The notes beneath the pieces are model-generated. The model had not been told where the DNA came from, made no database searches, and saw only the letters and a program-made list of their open reading frames with translations. Of a stretch of 40,815 nt of DNA, positions 7,171 through 14,491 are shown in pieces. The number at the start of each line of letters is the position of its first letter. The first letter of the stretch is position 1. Origin of the DNA: Treponema sp. UBA6988 (GTDB lineage Bacteria; Spirochaetota; Spirochaetia; Treponematales; Treponemataceae); assembly GCA_002448445.1 (NCBI GenBank), contig DJYC01000043.1, positions 1 through 40,815 on the forward strand. The letters run 5' to 3'. The position numbers were made by a program, and so were the translations under genes.

Positions 7171-7989
7171 ATGTTGAATAACTTAATCATCAGGGCAGAA
7201 AAGCCGGCAGATTACAAAAATACAGAACTTATGACCATGAGGAGTTTTTGGAATAAGTTTGGGCCTGGTTGTTCTGAACACAATATGGTTAGAATCATTA
7301 GGGAATCAAAAGATTATATTCCCCAGATAAGCCGTATTGCCGAACTTGACGGTAAAATTGTTGGTGCTGTTTTTTACACAAAGGCTTGGATTGATGACGG
7401 CAGCGCAAAAAGAGAGGTTGCACTTTTGGGGCCTCTGTCTGTTGAACCTACCATGGAAGGTAACGGCATTGGCGGCACACTGCTTGTAGAAAGTATAAAG
7501 CTTGCCACGAAAAATGGAATTGCGGGGATTATTCTTGCAGGTGAACCGGGCTATTATCCCAAGTTTGGATTTGAATTGTGCAGTAAGTACGGAATTACGG
7601 ATGCAGAAGGAAATTCATACGATGCATATCTTTGCTATCCGTTAACAGATGCCTTTAAGTCTTGCAAGGGCAAATTCATAGAGAGCGGGGACTTTGCAAA
7701 AATTGGCGATGAAAAGCTTTTGGAAGAAATTAGCAAAGAATTTCCTGACTATAGAAAGGTAAAAGTTCAGGAAGGTTTTATGCAGATATTTGACGAGCAT
7801 CTTGGCCGCGTAGAATCCATTCAGGGTGAAATTTATAATGTGCGTTACTGGGAACTTGTAATACCTGCTAAGCTTTCTGGTAACTTGCAGGAAAAGCCGT
7901 ATGTTGGCAGCGACGTTCAATTCTGTTGGAACCACAAGGGAGGAGAATCCAAAATTACAAAAGTGCTAAGGAATCTTCTTGAGGAATAG
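7171..7989 (+). CDS. GNAT acetyltransferase with C-terminal OB-like domain
   Basis: 272 residues. The first 160 or so are a GNAT domain (LGPLSVEPTMEGNGIGGTLL is the acetyl-CoA binding region; GEPGYYPKFGFE is typical of YhbS-like members). Residues about 211-272 look like a separate small beta domain: GRVESIQGEIYNVR, then IPAKLSGNLQ and YVGSDVQFCW ending ITKVLRN. That order resembles the N-terminal OB fold of RsgA, encoded just upstream. AAGGAG at 7156-7161 overlaps the rsgA stop and sets ATG 7171, so the two are probably cotranslated. The substrate is unknown. Confidence 0.75.
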   Translation: MLNNLIIRAEKPADYKNTELMTMRSFWNKFGPGCSEHNMVRIIRESKDYIPQISRIAELDGKIVGAVFYTKAWIDDGSAKREVALLGPLSVEPTMEGNGIGGTLLVESIKLATKNGIAGIILAGEPGYYPKFGFELCSKYGITDAEGNSYDAYLCYPLTDAFKSCKGKFIESGDFAKIGDEKLLEEISKEFPDYRKVKVQEGFMQIFDEHLGRVESIQGEIYNVRYWELVIPAKLSGNLQEKPYVGSDVQFCWNHKGGESKITKVLRNLLEE

Positions 7990-8245
7990 AAGAAAGTGGC
8001 TGGCTGAAGGGGATTAAGATTTATACTTCAATTTCCAATAGAATATGAAAAGCAAGCGTGAATCAGGATTTTGCATATTCACTTTCAAACATGGCACTTC
8101 TCTTATTTCTCTGCTCTGACGGATTCTGCAAAGTATAATTCAAATCTTGTTTGAATTTTATCATATTTGAATTTGCTTGTAAACTTGCTGTAATAGCTGT
8201 TGTCCTGTTAATGACGAAATGCTTTTTTAGTGCTATATTAATCTT
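7990..8245. other. Intergenic region with short inverted repeats
   Basis: No coding frame is convincing. It holds an ATTCAAA/TTTGAAT hairpin near 8140-8158 and GAATATG/CATATTC arms about 30 bases apart near 8042-8085. No T-run terminator is evident. The downstream gene's promoter occupies its end. Confidence 0.4.
8211..8239 (+). promoter_or_regulatory. Leaderless promoter of the GNAT-DUF4298 gene
   Basis: ATGACG (8211-8216), a 17-bp spacer and an extended -10, TG-C-TATATT (-10 at 8234-8239). Exactly 6 bases separate the -10 box from ATG 8246, so transcription should start on the A of the start codon. Confidence 0.65.
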
Positions 8246-8962
8246 ATGTTAGATGTAAAACTTTTTCCGCTTGAGTTGTCAGACAGGGAACAGTTCATAA
8301 GGGACAATCAGGATGCGTTTAATTATGGTGCTATGGAAGAATTTGGGCAGAGGGACATGCACTTTGAGGAAGATGAAGAAATCATTTCCCGCGATACAAT
8401 TGCTTCTGCAATTGATGAAGGTTCAGCCTACCGCATTGTAGAAAACGGCAAAGTTCTTGGAGGCCTTGTTGCTAAAACGGAATATGACTGTGGCCAACTT
8501 GAATTGCTTTTTGTCTCTCCGGCTTTTCATGGCAAAGGCCTTGGCTACGCTGCTTGGTGCGAACTTGAGACAATGCATCCCGAGGTTACGGTTTGGGAAA
8601 CAGTAACTCCTTATTTTGAAAAGCGCAACATCCATTTTTATGTAAACCGTTGCGGCTTTAAAATTGTTGAATACTACAAAGATGGTGAACTGGTGGACAT
8701 GTTCCGCTTTGAAAAAATTCTTCCTGCTACAAAAGAATCCATACAGGAGCAGATAAAGCGGATTTCTTACTACGAGGATATAATGCAAAAGGCTAAGGGC
8801 GGATCTGAAGAGATGCTAAAAAGTTTGTCGGACTATTACGGCAGTTCCGCATGGAAGCGTGATTTTGCGGCGGATGAAGCAGGACTCTTGCCCAAAAACC
8901 TTGCGCGTGGTGTTTTGTCTGAAGATGAAGTTTATAATCTTTTGGAAGAATACGGTAAATAG
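8246..8962 (+). CDS. GNAT acetyltransferase fused to a DUF4298 domain
   Basis: 238 residues. The first 150 are a GNAT domain: LELLFVSPAFHGKGLGYAAW is the acetyl-CoA site region and NIHFYVNRCGFKIVEYY the C-terminal strand pair. From about residue 165 the sequence (IKRISYYEDIMQKA, then LSDYYGSSAWKRDFAADEAG, LLPKNLARGVLSEDEVYNLL) matches my recollection of DUF4298, usually a stand-alone domain. No Shine-Dalgarno sequence precedes ATG 8246. The WYL regulator follows after 11 bp and is probably in the same transcript. The substrate is unknown. Confidence 0.75.
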   Translation: MLDVKLFPLELSDREQFIRDNQDAFNYGAMEEFGQRDMHFEEDEEIISRDTIASAIDEGSAYRIVENGKVLGGLVAKTEYDCGQLELLFVSPAFHGKGLGYAAWCELETMHPEVTVWETVTPYFEKRNIHFYVNRCGFKIVEYYKDGELVDMFRFEKILPATKESIQEQIKRISYYEDIMQKAKGGSEEMLKSLSDYYGSSAWKRDFAADEAGLLPKNLARGVLSEDEVYNLLEEYGK

Positions 8963-8973
8963 GAGACGCATTT

Positions 8974-9996
8974 ATGGCTGTGGACTTTACAGAAAAAGCA
9001 AAAAGGTATCAGGCGATAGATGAGATAATCGCATCCGGAAGAAAATTAAAATGGAATCAGATTATTTCTGAACTCTGGGACAAGTACAACATCAAAACCA
9101 GCCGCACATCTTTTTTTAGGGACATAGAAGACTTACAGGAAAAATATCAGGCTCCAATTGATACTGATTTTGAAACAAACGGATATTTTTATACGGATCC
9201 AAAATACAGGCTGCCGCGTTTTTATACTGATGAAAATGCCGCAAAAGCAGCCAAGCTTATAAAGACACTTATGGACATGGTAAAAGGCAATCCTCTCTAC
9301 AAAGAAGCGCAGGAAGTTTTTGAATCGCTTTCAATAGAAAACCATGATTTGTCCATAGAAAATATTAGGATAAACAAAAAGCCGGACAACGACAGGATTA
9401 TTTTTGTTGGCGCGCCAAACAAGTCAATTCCTGCGGAAACGTGGAGGATTATAGATGAAGCCCTTAAGCAAAACAGGGTGATTACTTTTGTGTACCAGTC
9501 TCTTACGGATCCAAGGCCTTATAAAAGAATGGTTCAACCCTGGCAGCTTATTTTTGACAACGGCAACTGGAACCTGCATGCCCTGGATATTGTAAAAAAA
9601 GCAAGCCGACGTTATTCGCTTGGAGAGATGAAAAACATTCAGATGACAAAAGAAGTCTTTAAGCTTCCAAAAGATTATGACTTCCGAAAAATGACGCGGG
9701 GTTCTTTTGGCTGCATGTGCCAAGCTGATTATCTTGACTATAAAATACATTTGCACGGTTATGCTGTCCGCTATGCAAAAAACAGAATTTGGGGAGAAAA
9801 CCAGATAATTGTTCCGGACAAGAAAAATCCTGGCCCCAATGGAGACGGAATAATTTTGAGTTTTAGAAGCAACCAGCTTTATTCCATACAGCACTGGACT
9901 TGGCAGTGGGCAGACGAAGCTATGCCTCTTGCTCCAAAGGAATTGGTGGATGACTGGCTGGACAAGCGGGCAAAGGTTAGCAAGATGGAGTTATAG
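8974..9996 (+). CDS. WYL-domain transcriptional regulator
   Basis: 340 residues. An N-terminal DNA-binding region (KRYQAIDEIIASGRKLKWNQ, ISELWDKYNIKTSRTSFFRDIEDL) is followed by a WYL domain from about residue 160 (ALKQNRVITFVYQSL, then RMVQPWQLIFDNGNWNLHALD and RYSLGEMKNIQMT). WYL regulators are ligand-responsive and often sense nucleotides or nucleic acids; the ligand here is unknown. AGGAGA at 8962-8967 overlaps the upstream stop and sets the start. Part of its coding sequence is duplicated and decayed at 5011-5172. Its end overlaps the convergent GNAT gene by 6 bp. Confidence 0.85.
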   Translation: MAVDFTEKAKRYQAIDEIIASGRKLKWNQIISELWDKYNIKTSRTSFFRDIEDLQEKYQAPIDTDFETNGYFYTDPKYRLPRFYTDENAAKAAKLIKTLMDMVKGNPLYKEAQEVFESLSIENHDLSIENIRINKKPDNDRIIFVGAPNKSIPAETWRIIDEALKQNRVITFVYQSLTDPRPYKRMVQPWQLIFDNGNWNLHALDIVKKASRRYSLGEMKNIQMTKEVFKLPKDYDFRKMTRGSFGCMCQADYLDYKIHLHGYAVRYAKNRIWGENQIIVPDKKNPGPNGDGIILSFRSNQLYSIQHWTWQWADEAMPLAPKELVDDWLDKRAKVSKMEL

Positions 9997-10425
9997 CCAC
10001 TGGATGAAGGCGGTTTTGTCGCTGCTGTTGTAGCCGGCATTTTCGTAAAAGCGGAGGGTCTCTGCTTTTTTTGAACCGGTAAGCAGCATCATTTTGTAGC
10101 AGTTTTCATTTTTTGCTATGGTTCTTGCATAGTCTAGGCATTCACTTGCATATCCCTTTTTGCGGTAGTCTGCATGAGTTACTACATTTTCCACAAAAGC
10201 GTATGGCCTTACATTCCTTGTTAAGTTGGGGATGATTACGCAGACGCAGGAAGATACAATCTTGCCGTCTATCTCGTTTACAATCAGGTGGTGGTTTTTG
10301 TCTTCCATAATCTGCTTCCAGGTATTTTCCAAGTGCTCGTCCTGATTTGGAATGCTGTCTTCGTGCAGGTACAAATAAAGCTCCAGCAGCTCTTTTAGAT
10401 CATTTTTGTTTGCTTCTCTTATCAT
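9991..10425 (-). CDS. GNAT acetyltransferase
   Basis: 144 residues, a single GNAT domain: MIREANKNDLKELLELY at the start, VENVVTHADYRKKGYASECL as motif A with the acetyl-CoA loop, and ETLRFYENAGYNSSDKTAF as motif B. Cytoplasmic; substrate not inferable. It overlaps the stop of the upstream TfoX-like gene by 4 bp (ATGA), so the two are translationally coupled, and it overlaps the end of the convergent WYL gene. Confidence 0.85.
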   Translation of the reverse strand: MIREANKNDLKELLELYLYLHEDSIPNQDEHLENTWKQIMEDKNHHLIVNEIDGKIVSSCVCVIIPNLTRNVRPYAFVENVVTHADYRKKGYASECLDYARTIAKNENCYKMMLLTGSKKAETLRFYENAGYNSSDKTAFIQWL

Positions 10426-10727
10426 TTTGACTTTGCAACCTCTTCATACATGGCATTAAAAAGTTCACGGAGGGAATCTTTGTTTTCTATGTCTTCTACC
10501 AGAAGCATTTTCTTTGCACCTTCGTAGGGGACTTCCAGCGTGGCATCCGGCATTTTTTCTGCGGCAGATTTTATGTTCTTTACAAGAAAGCGGTTGTCGT
10601 AAATTCCACCGATGATTTTTTTGCGGTAATATATGATGAACTCTCCCATCATTGCACGGTAGCTTATTTGATCAAGCAGGGAAAGCTGCTCTAATACAAA
10701 GTCAAGATATTCTTTTGTAGACGCCAT
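10422..10727 (-). CDS. TfoX/Sxy N-terminal domain protein
   Basis: 101 residues corresponding to the N-terminal domain of TfoX/Sxy proteins alone: YLDFVLEQLSLLDQISYRAM, MGEFIIYYRKKIIGGIYDNR, FLVKNIKSAAEKMPDATLEV and a C-terminal amphipathic helix. In gamma-proteobacteria the two-domain protein activates competence with CRP. Single-domain versions are common elsewhere and have no established role, so no competence function is claimed. AAGGAGA lies just upstream of ATG 10727. It sits between two GNAT genes in a three-gene minus-strand operon. Confidence 0.8.
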   Translation of the reverse strand: MASTKEYLDFVLEQLSLLDQISYRAMMGEFIIYYRKKIIGGIYDNRFLVKNIKSAAEKMPDATLEVPYEGAKKMLLVEDIENKDSLRELFNAMYEEVAKSK

Positions 10728-10747
10728 CTTTTCTCCTTGCCTTTTCT

Positions 10748-11284
10748 CTATAAAGAATTGAGCCAGTCTTCTTTTGTAAGAAGGCTTACATATCCGTTGC
10801 GCTTTTCATGCATCAGTGGGACATCAACATTTTCTGACTTCCACTGGAACTTAAAGCCGCACTTTTCCTGAACCCGCTTGGACTTTTCGTTGCCTTCGTA
10901 ATAGCCAACCCAAATTTTTTGCATACCGCAATCTTCGAAAGCGTGGCGGATTATTTCTTTTGTGGCCTCTGTCATTATACCGCAGCCCCAGAAAGGTTTT
11001 CCAATCCAGTAGCCAAGTTCACACTCGTCATCACGTTCGGTCATGTCTGTGTGTCCGTTAAGCTTTAGTTCAATTGCGCCAATTGTCTTACCATATTCTT
11101 TTAGGCATATAGCATAAGCCTCTTTGCCATTAAAAACATTTTTTATTACATCACGGCTTTCTTCTATGCTCTTGTGGGGAGGCCAGCCAGCAATTGGCCC
11201 GACATCTGGATTGCTTGCGTATTTGTACAATTCTTCTGCATCATCATCTTTCCATTTGCGCAAGATAAGCATTTTTGTTTCCAT
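10748..11284 (-). CDS. RimJ/RimL-type GNAT acetyltransferase
   Basis: 178 residues. It starts LILRKWKDDDAEELYKYASN and contains ELGYWIGKPFWGCGIMTEAT followed by NEKSKRVQEKCGFKFQWKSE, the signature of RimJ/RimL-like enzymes that acetylate protein N termini or small amines. First gene of the minus-strand trio and 20 bp before the TfoX-like gene. No clear Shine-Dalgarno sequence is close to the ATG. It is the fourth GNAT protein within 4.2 kb. Confidence 0.85.
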   Translation of the reverse strand: METKMLILRKWKDDDAEELYKYASNPDVGPIAGWPPHKSIEESRDVIKNVFNGKEAYAICLKEYGKTIGAIELKLNGHTDMTERDDECELGYWIGKPFWGCGIMTEATKEIIRHAFEDCGMQKIWVGYYEGNEKSKRVQEKCGFKFQWKSENVDVPLMHEKRNGYVSLLTKEDWLNSL

Positions 11285-11459
11285 ATTAATTTGTTTCCTG
11301 ATAAGTCTTAATATATTTTTCTACAATTCTTTCAGAATTTATTTCTTTTGGCAAGAGCGGGTGCAAGAGTAAGAATAAATGAATGGCGGAAAAGAAGATA
11401 GGGTGGTATAATGTAGAAAATATGAAACTGGGGTGTTTGAGTAGCTGGAGGAAATGAAA

Positions 11460-11780
11460 ATGGCAGAATGCAAAGAATCAGACTGGAAGCTCTTCCGTGT
11501 TAAGGTTGTCGATTGGCAGGAAAATTACATGGCGAGGCTGAATCAGAAGATAATCAAAATACTAAGCGATGAAAACAGAACGCAATCTGATCGTTTTTGG
11601 AAGGCAAGTAAAATCATTGACAGCGAGAAAAAATCAGTTGGCGTTGTATGCGAATTGAAACGCAGCATGCTCAAGTGGAATATCGTTTCTCTTATAAACC
11701 AAAAAGTCATTACGATGGATGACTTGTCAGACTTCAGTTCTGAATTACAAGAACATATTGCACTGATGATGAGAGATTAG
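11460..11780 (+). CDS. Small conserved protein of unknown function
   Basis: About 106 residues, charged and soluble, no membrane segment. Blocks such as DWKLFRVKVVDWQENYM, DRFWKASKIIDSEKKSVGVV and WNIVSLINQKVITMDDLSDF resemble a small family I remember from Clostridia and treponemes without an assigned function. A start at 11454 would leave only 2 bases after GGAGG (11447-11451), so ATG 11460 is preferred. A TATAAT at 11407-11412 probably serves as its -10 box. It is followed directly by the MATE gene, which has its own promoter. Confidence 0.65.
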   Translation: MAECKESDWKLFRVKVVDWQENYMARLNQKIIKILSDENRTQSDRFWKASKIIDSEKKSVGVVCELKRSMLKWNIVSLINQKVITMDDLSDFSSELQEHIALMMRD

Positions 11781-11799
11781 GGTCTCGGACATTCGGCAG

Positions 11800-11828
11800 T
11801 TGATTGCCTATAAAATTATTGCTATATT
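11800..11828 (+). promoter_or_regulatory. Leaderless promoter of the MATE gene
   Basis: TTGATT (11800-11805), a 17-bp spacer and an extended -10, TG-C-TATATT (-10 at 11823-11828), then 6 bases to ATG 11835. Confidence 0.7.
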
Positions 11829-11834
11829 CAGAGA

Positions 11835-13214
11835 ATGGTTTTTGAAAAATCTTTGGATCAGAGGGAAGAGTCCCGGAATTTTTTTAAGTCGCTGTTTACG
11901 ATTGTTGGTCCGATTGCGCTGCAGAATTTGATTTCGGCGGCGGTTGGTTCGGCGGACGTGATAATGCTTGGCAAGGTTGGGCAGGATGCAATTGCGGCGG
12001 TGAATCTTGCTTCGAACATTCAGTTCATTCTGTTTTTGTTTTTTATTGGACTTTCTTCTGGTGTTGTGATGCTGGCGGCTCAGTATTGGGGCAAGAAGGA
12101 TACTCATTCCATAGAGACGATTTTTGGTATTGGATGCAAGATTTCGGCAGCGATAGGGCTTGTCTTTGCCTTGTTAGCGTTTTTTGTTCCAGGATTGCTG
12201 ATGAAGATTTTTACGGATGAGCTGACCCTGATTTCTATTGGAAGTGAATACCTTAGGTTTGTGAGCGTGGGATTTTTTATTCTTGCTTTTTCGCAGATTT
12301 ACCAGGCGGTGCTAAAGAGTATTGAGCGGGTTAGGACTGTAACCGTGATTACTACCGCAGCCCTTTTGCTTAACATTGGTCTGAATGCGGTTTTTATTTA
12401 TGGTCTTTTTGGTATGCCAAAGTTGGGAGTGCGCGGTGTTGCCTTGGCTACTACTATTTCGCGCGTTATTGAGCTTTTGGTTTGCGTGTTTGTGTGTGCG
12501 CGTGTAAGGGAAATTCATTTTGGGCTCGAAACGCTTTTTAGGAAAAATGCGGTGCTGCTAAGGGATTTTGTGCATTATTCGCTTCCTGCGATTGGAAACG
12601 AAGCCGTGTGGGGTGCGGGCTGGGCTACGTATGCTGTAATTATGGGGCATTTGGGGTCTGATTTGGTTGCGGCAAATTCTGTTGTTAACGTGGTGCGCAA
12701 TTTGGCCAGCGTTCTTTGCTTTGGCATGGCTTATGGTGGAGCTATTGTGCTTGGAAAGCAGATGGGGGCAAACCAGATGGAGCTTGTTTCGCGGAATGCT
12801 TCGCGTCTTGTAAAAAGTACTATTCTTGCCGGTGCCGCAGGTGCTGTGGCTTTGGGCTTGTGCCGGCCACTTATTTTTAGGATTGCAGATTTGAACGAGC
12901 AGGCAAGGTTTTACTTAACGCCGCTTTTGTACATAAACTGCCTTTCACTTTTTGGTGCGGCGATTAACACCGTTTTGATTTGCGGTGTCTTCCGTGCCGG
13001 TGGTGATGCAAAGTGGGGCTTTGTTCTTGATGCAATTGCAATGTGGGCAGTTTCTGTGCCGCTGGGATTTTTTTGCGCATTCGTGCTTCATTTGCCTCCC
13101 CTGGTGGTGTACCTGATTCTCTATGTTGATGAATGGGAGAAGATGATTTTTAATGTGATTCACTACAAGCGGGGCAAGTGGATGAAGAATATTACGCGGG
13201 ACTTTGAATCATAA
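11835..13214 (+). CDS. MATE family efflux transporter
   Basis: 459 residues with about twelve membrane helices in two homologous halves. Typical family blocks are present: VGPIALQNLISAAVGSADVI near the N terminus, GLSSGVVMLAAQYWGKKD, FLRAGGDAKWG-like FRAGGDAKWGF late in the protein, and a basic C-terminal tail (YKRGKWMKN). MATE pumps export cationic drugs or metabolites against sodium or protons; the substrate here is unknown. There is no Shine-Dalgarno sequence before the ATG. Its stop lies 13 bp before the TraX-family gene, probably cotranscribed. Confidence 0.9.
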   Translation: MVFEKSLDQREESRNFFKSLFTIVGPIALQNLISAAVGSADVIMLGKVGQDAIAAVNLASNIQFILFLFFIGLSSGVVMLAAQYWGKKDTHSIETIFGIGCKISAAIGLVFALLAFFVPGLLMKIFTDELTLISIGSEYLRFVSVGFFILAFSQIYQAVLKSIERVRTVTVITTAALLLNIGLNAVFIYGLFGMPKLGVRGVALATTISRVIELLVCVFVCARVREIHFGLETLFRKNAVLLRDFVHYSLPAIGNEAVWGAGWATYAVIMGHLGSDLVAANSVVNVVRNLASVLCFGMAYGGAIVLGKQMGANQMELVSRNASRLVKSTILAGAAGAVALGLCRPLIFRIADLNEQARFYLTPLLYINCLSLFGAAINTVLICGVFRAGGDAKWGFVLDAIAMWAVSVPLGFFCAFVLHLPPLVVYLILYVDEWEKMIFNVIHYKRGKWMKNITRDFES

Positions 13215-13227
13215 AATGGGAAATATA

Positions 13228-13992
13228 ATGGAAGAAACATCTAAAGATACGTCTAAAGGCTTTACGGGAAACCAGCTTAAGATTTTTGCAATCATTGCGA
13301 TGACCATTGACCACCTAACCTGCGTCATCTGGCCCGGCTACAACTACGACTGGTGGATTATTTTGCTGCACATTATTGGAAGGCTAACGGCTCCAACAAT
13401 GTGGTTTATGTGTGCACAAGGTTACGTCCATACACGCAACGTAAAAAAATACATTGCTAGGCTTTTTGTCTTTGCATTTATTTCTCACTTTGCATACAAC
13501 TTTGCATTTGGAATTCCATTTGTTCCGTTTAGGACAACGGTCTTTAACCAGACAAGTGTTATCTGGGCGCTGGCATGGGGAATTGTTCTGCTTTGCATTT
13601 TGGATGCGGACTTTCTAAAGAGCTGGCAAAAGACGCTTTTTGTTTTTGTGATTACGGCAATCGCTTTTCCTGCCGACTGGTCAAGCATAGCAGTCCTTGC
13701 AATCATGGAAATTTATATTCACCGCGAAAACCTTACCAAGCAAATCCTGCACATGGAAAAATGGGTTTTGCTTTACGCGCTCGTTTGGTTTTTCTGCATA
13801 GACAAGGTTTACGCTTTTGTTCAGCTGGGGGTAATCATTGTCTGGCCTTTCATGAAAAACTACAACGGTCAGCGTGGCAGGATGCGCTTTATGAAGTGGT
13901 TCTTCTACATTTACTATCCTGCGCATCTTGTGGTTTGCGGTTTTATACGGCTTTACCTGCATGGAAACATTAGCGCAATTGTTGGGGGATGA
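13228..13992 (+). CDS. TraX family membrane protein
   Basis: About 254 residues with seven or eight membrane helices. It opens GFTGNQLKIFAIIAMTIDHL and continues IGRLTAPTMWFMCAQGYVHT, the hallmark of the TraX family, and ends YIYYPAHLVVCGFIRLYLHG. F-plasmid TraX acetylates the pilin N terminus; chromosomal homologues are frequent in anaerobes, and their acyl acceptor is generally unknown. No conjugation genes lie nearby, so a plasmid role is not implied. I prefer ATG 13228 with GGGA 7 bases upstream; TTG 13204 and ATG 13216 are alternatives. Confidence 0.85.
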   Translation: MEETSKDTSKGFTGNQLKIFAIIAMTIDHLTCVIWPGYNYDWWIILLHIIGRLTAPTMWFMCAQGYVHTRNVKKYIARLFVFAFISHFAYNFAFGIPFVPFRTTVFNQTSVIWALAWGIVLLCILDADFLKSWQKTLFVFVITAIAFPADWSSIAVLAIMEIYIHRENLTKQILHMEKWVLLYALVWFFCIDKVYAFVQLGVIIVWPFMKNYNGQRGRMRFMKWFFYIYYPAHLVVCGFIRLYLHGNISAIVGG

Positions 13993-14086
13993 ATTTTTTT
14001 GCGGCACTTGCTTTTGAATCTGGAAGAGTTTTTAAAGAAAATACTATCTTATCAAAAACAATACAATTACCACCAAGCAAGCACGG

Positions 14087-14195
14087 CCGGGATTGGAGGG
14101 ACGGCGTAGCCGTTGCTGGTGGGTGAGGTCCCTGAGCGTAGTCGAAGGGGCGAACCCCAGCAATGGAGCGAGAGCGGAACCCCGGAAAGCCCTTA
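14087..14195 (+). repeat. GC-rich dispersed intergenic repeat, copy A
   Basis: This is the clearest feature of the 13993-14270 gap. It starts GGGATTGGAGGGACGGCG, contains CCCTGAGC...GTCGAAGGG and AGCAATGGAG, and ends GGAACCCCGGAAAGCCC. Related copies lie at 24350-24480 and 29874-29955 on the same strand, and at 22803-22880 and 26247-26325 inverted. All are intergenic. The rest of the gap is A/T-rich and shows nothing I can name before the metY promoter. Confidence 0.75.
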
Positions 14196-14270
14196 GCAAT
14201 AGAAAGCGCCGCAGAAGAAAATAGTTATAAGTAAAAGCTATAGCTCTCTATATCAAATAAATATATAAAA

Positions 14271-14328
14271 CCTATTGACATTATAGGAAAATCATATTAC
14301 TATGACATTATCCTAGTTGATTGCTAGG
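14271..14328 (+). promoter_or_regulatory. metY promoter with paired CCTA-N9-TAGG operators
   Basis: TTGACA (14275-14280), a 17-bp spacer and TACTAT (14298-14303). Two 17-base palindromes of the same form flank the core: CCTATTGACATTATAGG (14271-14287), which contains the -35 box, and CCTAGTTGATTGCTAGG (14312-14328), just after the start site, centres 41 bp apart. This fits repression by a dimeric regulator; none is encoded nearby. Confidence 0.75.
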
Positions 14329-14361
14329 AAATAAAGTTGAAACACAGGAGGTTTACGGTTT

Positions 14362-14430
14362 ATGGAAATTTATTTTGAAAAGTTAGTCCGCGAAAATTTT
14401 AGGAATGGCCTCATGTGCTGTTGCCGCTAA
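14362..14430 (+). CDS. Putative cysteine-sensing leader peptide upstream of metY
   Basis: A 22-codon open frame with a strong AGGAGG (14346-14351) 10 bases before its ATG. Its last codons are Met-Cys-Cys-Cys-Arg-stop (ATG TGC TGT TGC CGC TAA, 14413-14430). It ends 61 bases before metY. Three consecutive Cys codons just before a sulfhydrylase gene suggest that slow decoding during cysteine shortage changes expression downstream. Weak anti-Shine-Dalgarno pairings exist: GCCTC (14408-14412) and TTGCC (14421-14425) can each pair 5 bp with the metY ribosome-binding site at 14481-14487. No T-run terminator is visible, so translational or Rho-dependent control is likelier than classical attenuation. 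Confidence 0.7.
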   Translation: MEIYFEKLVRENFRNGLMCCCR

Positions 14431-14491
14431 AAGAGTTTCCGAACAAGTCCAATTATCCATTTTATTTTTTATTTATTAGAGAGGCAAAACT

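Noticed and set aside
13228..13992. TraX-family gene as evidence of a conjugative plasmid or element
   Set aside because: No other transfer genes, relaxase or integrase are present; chromosomal TraX homologues are common in anaerobes.
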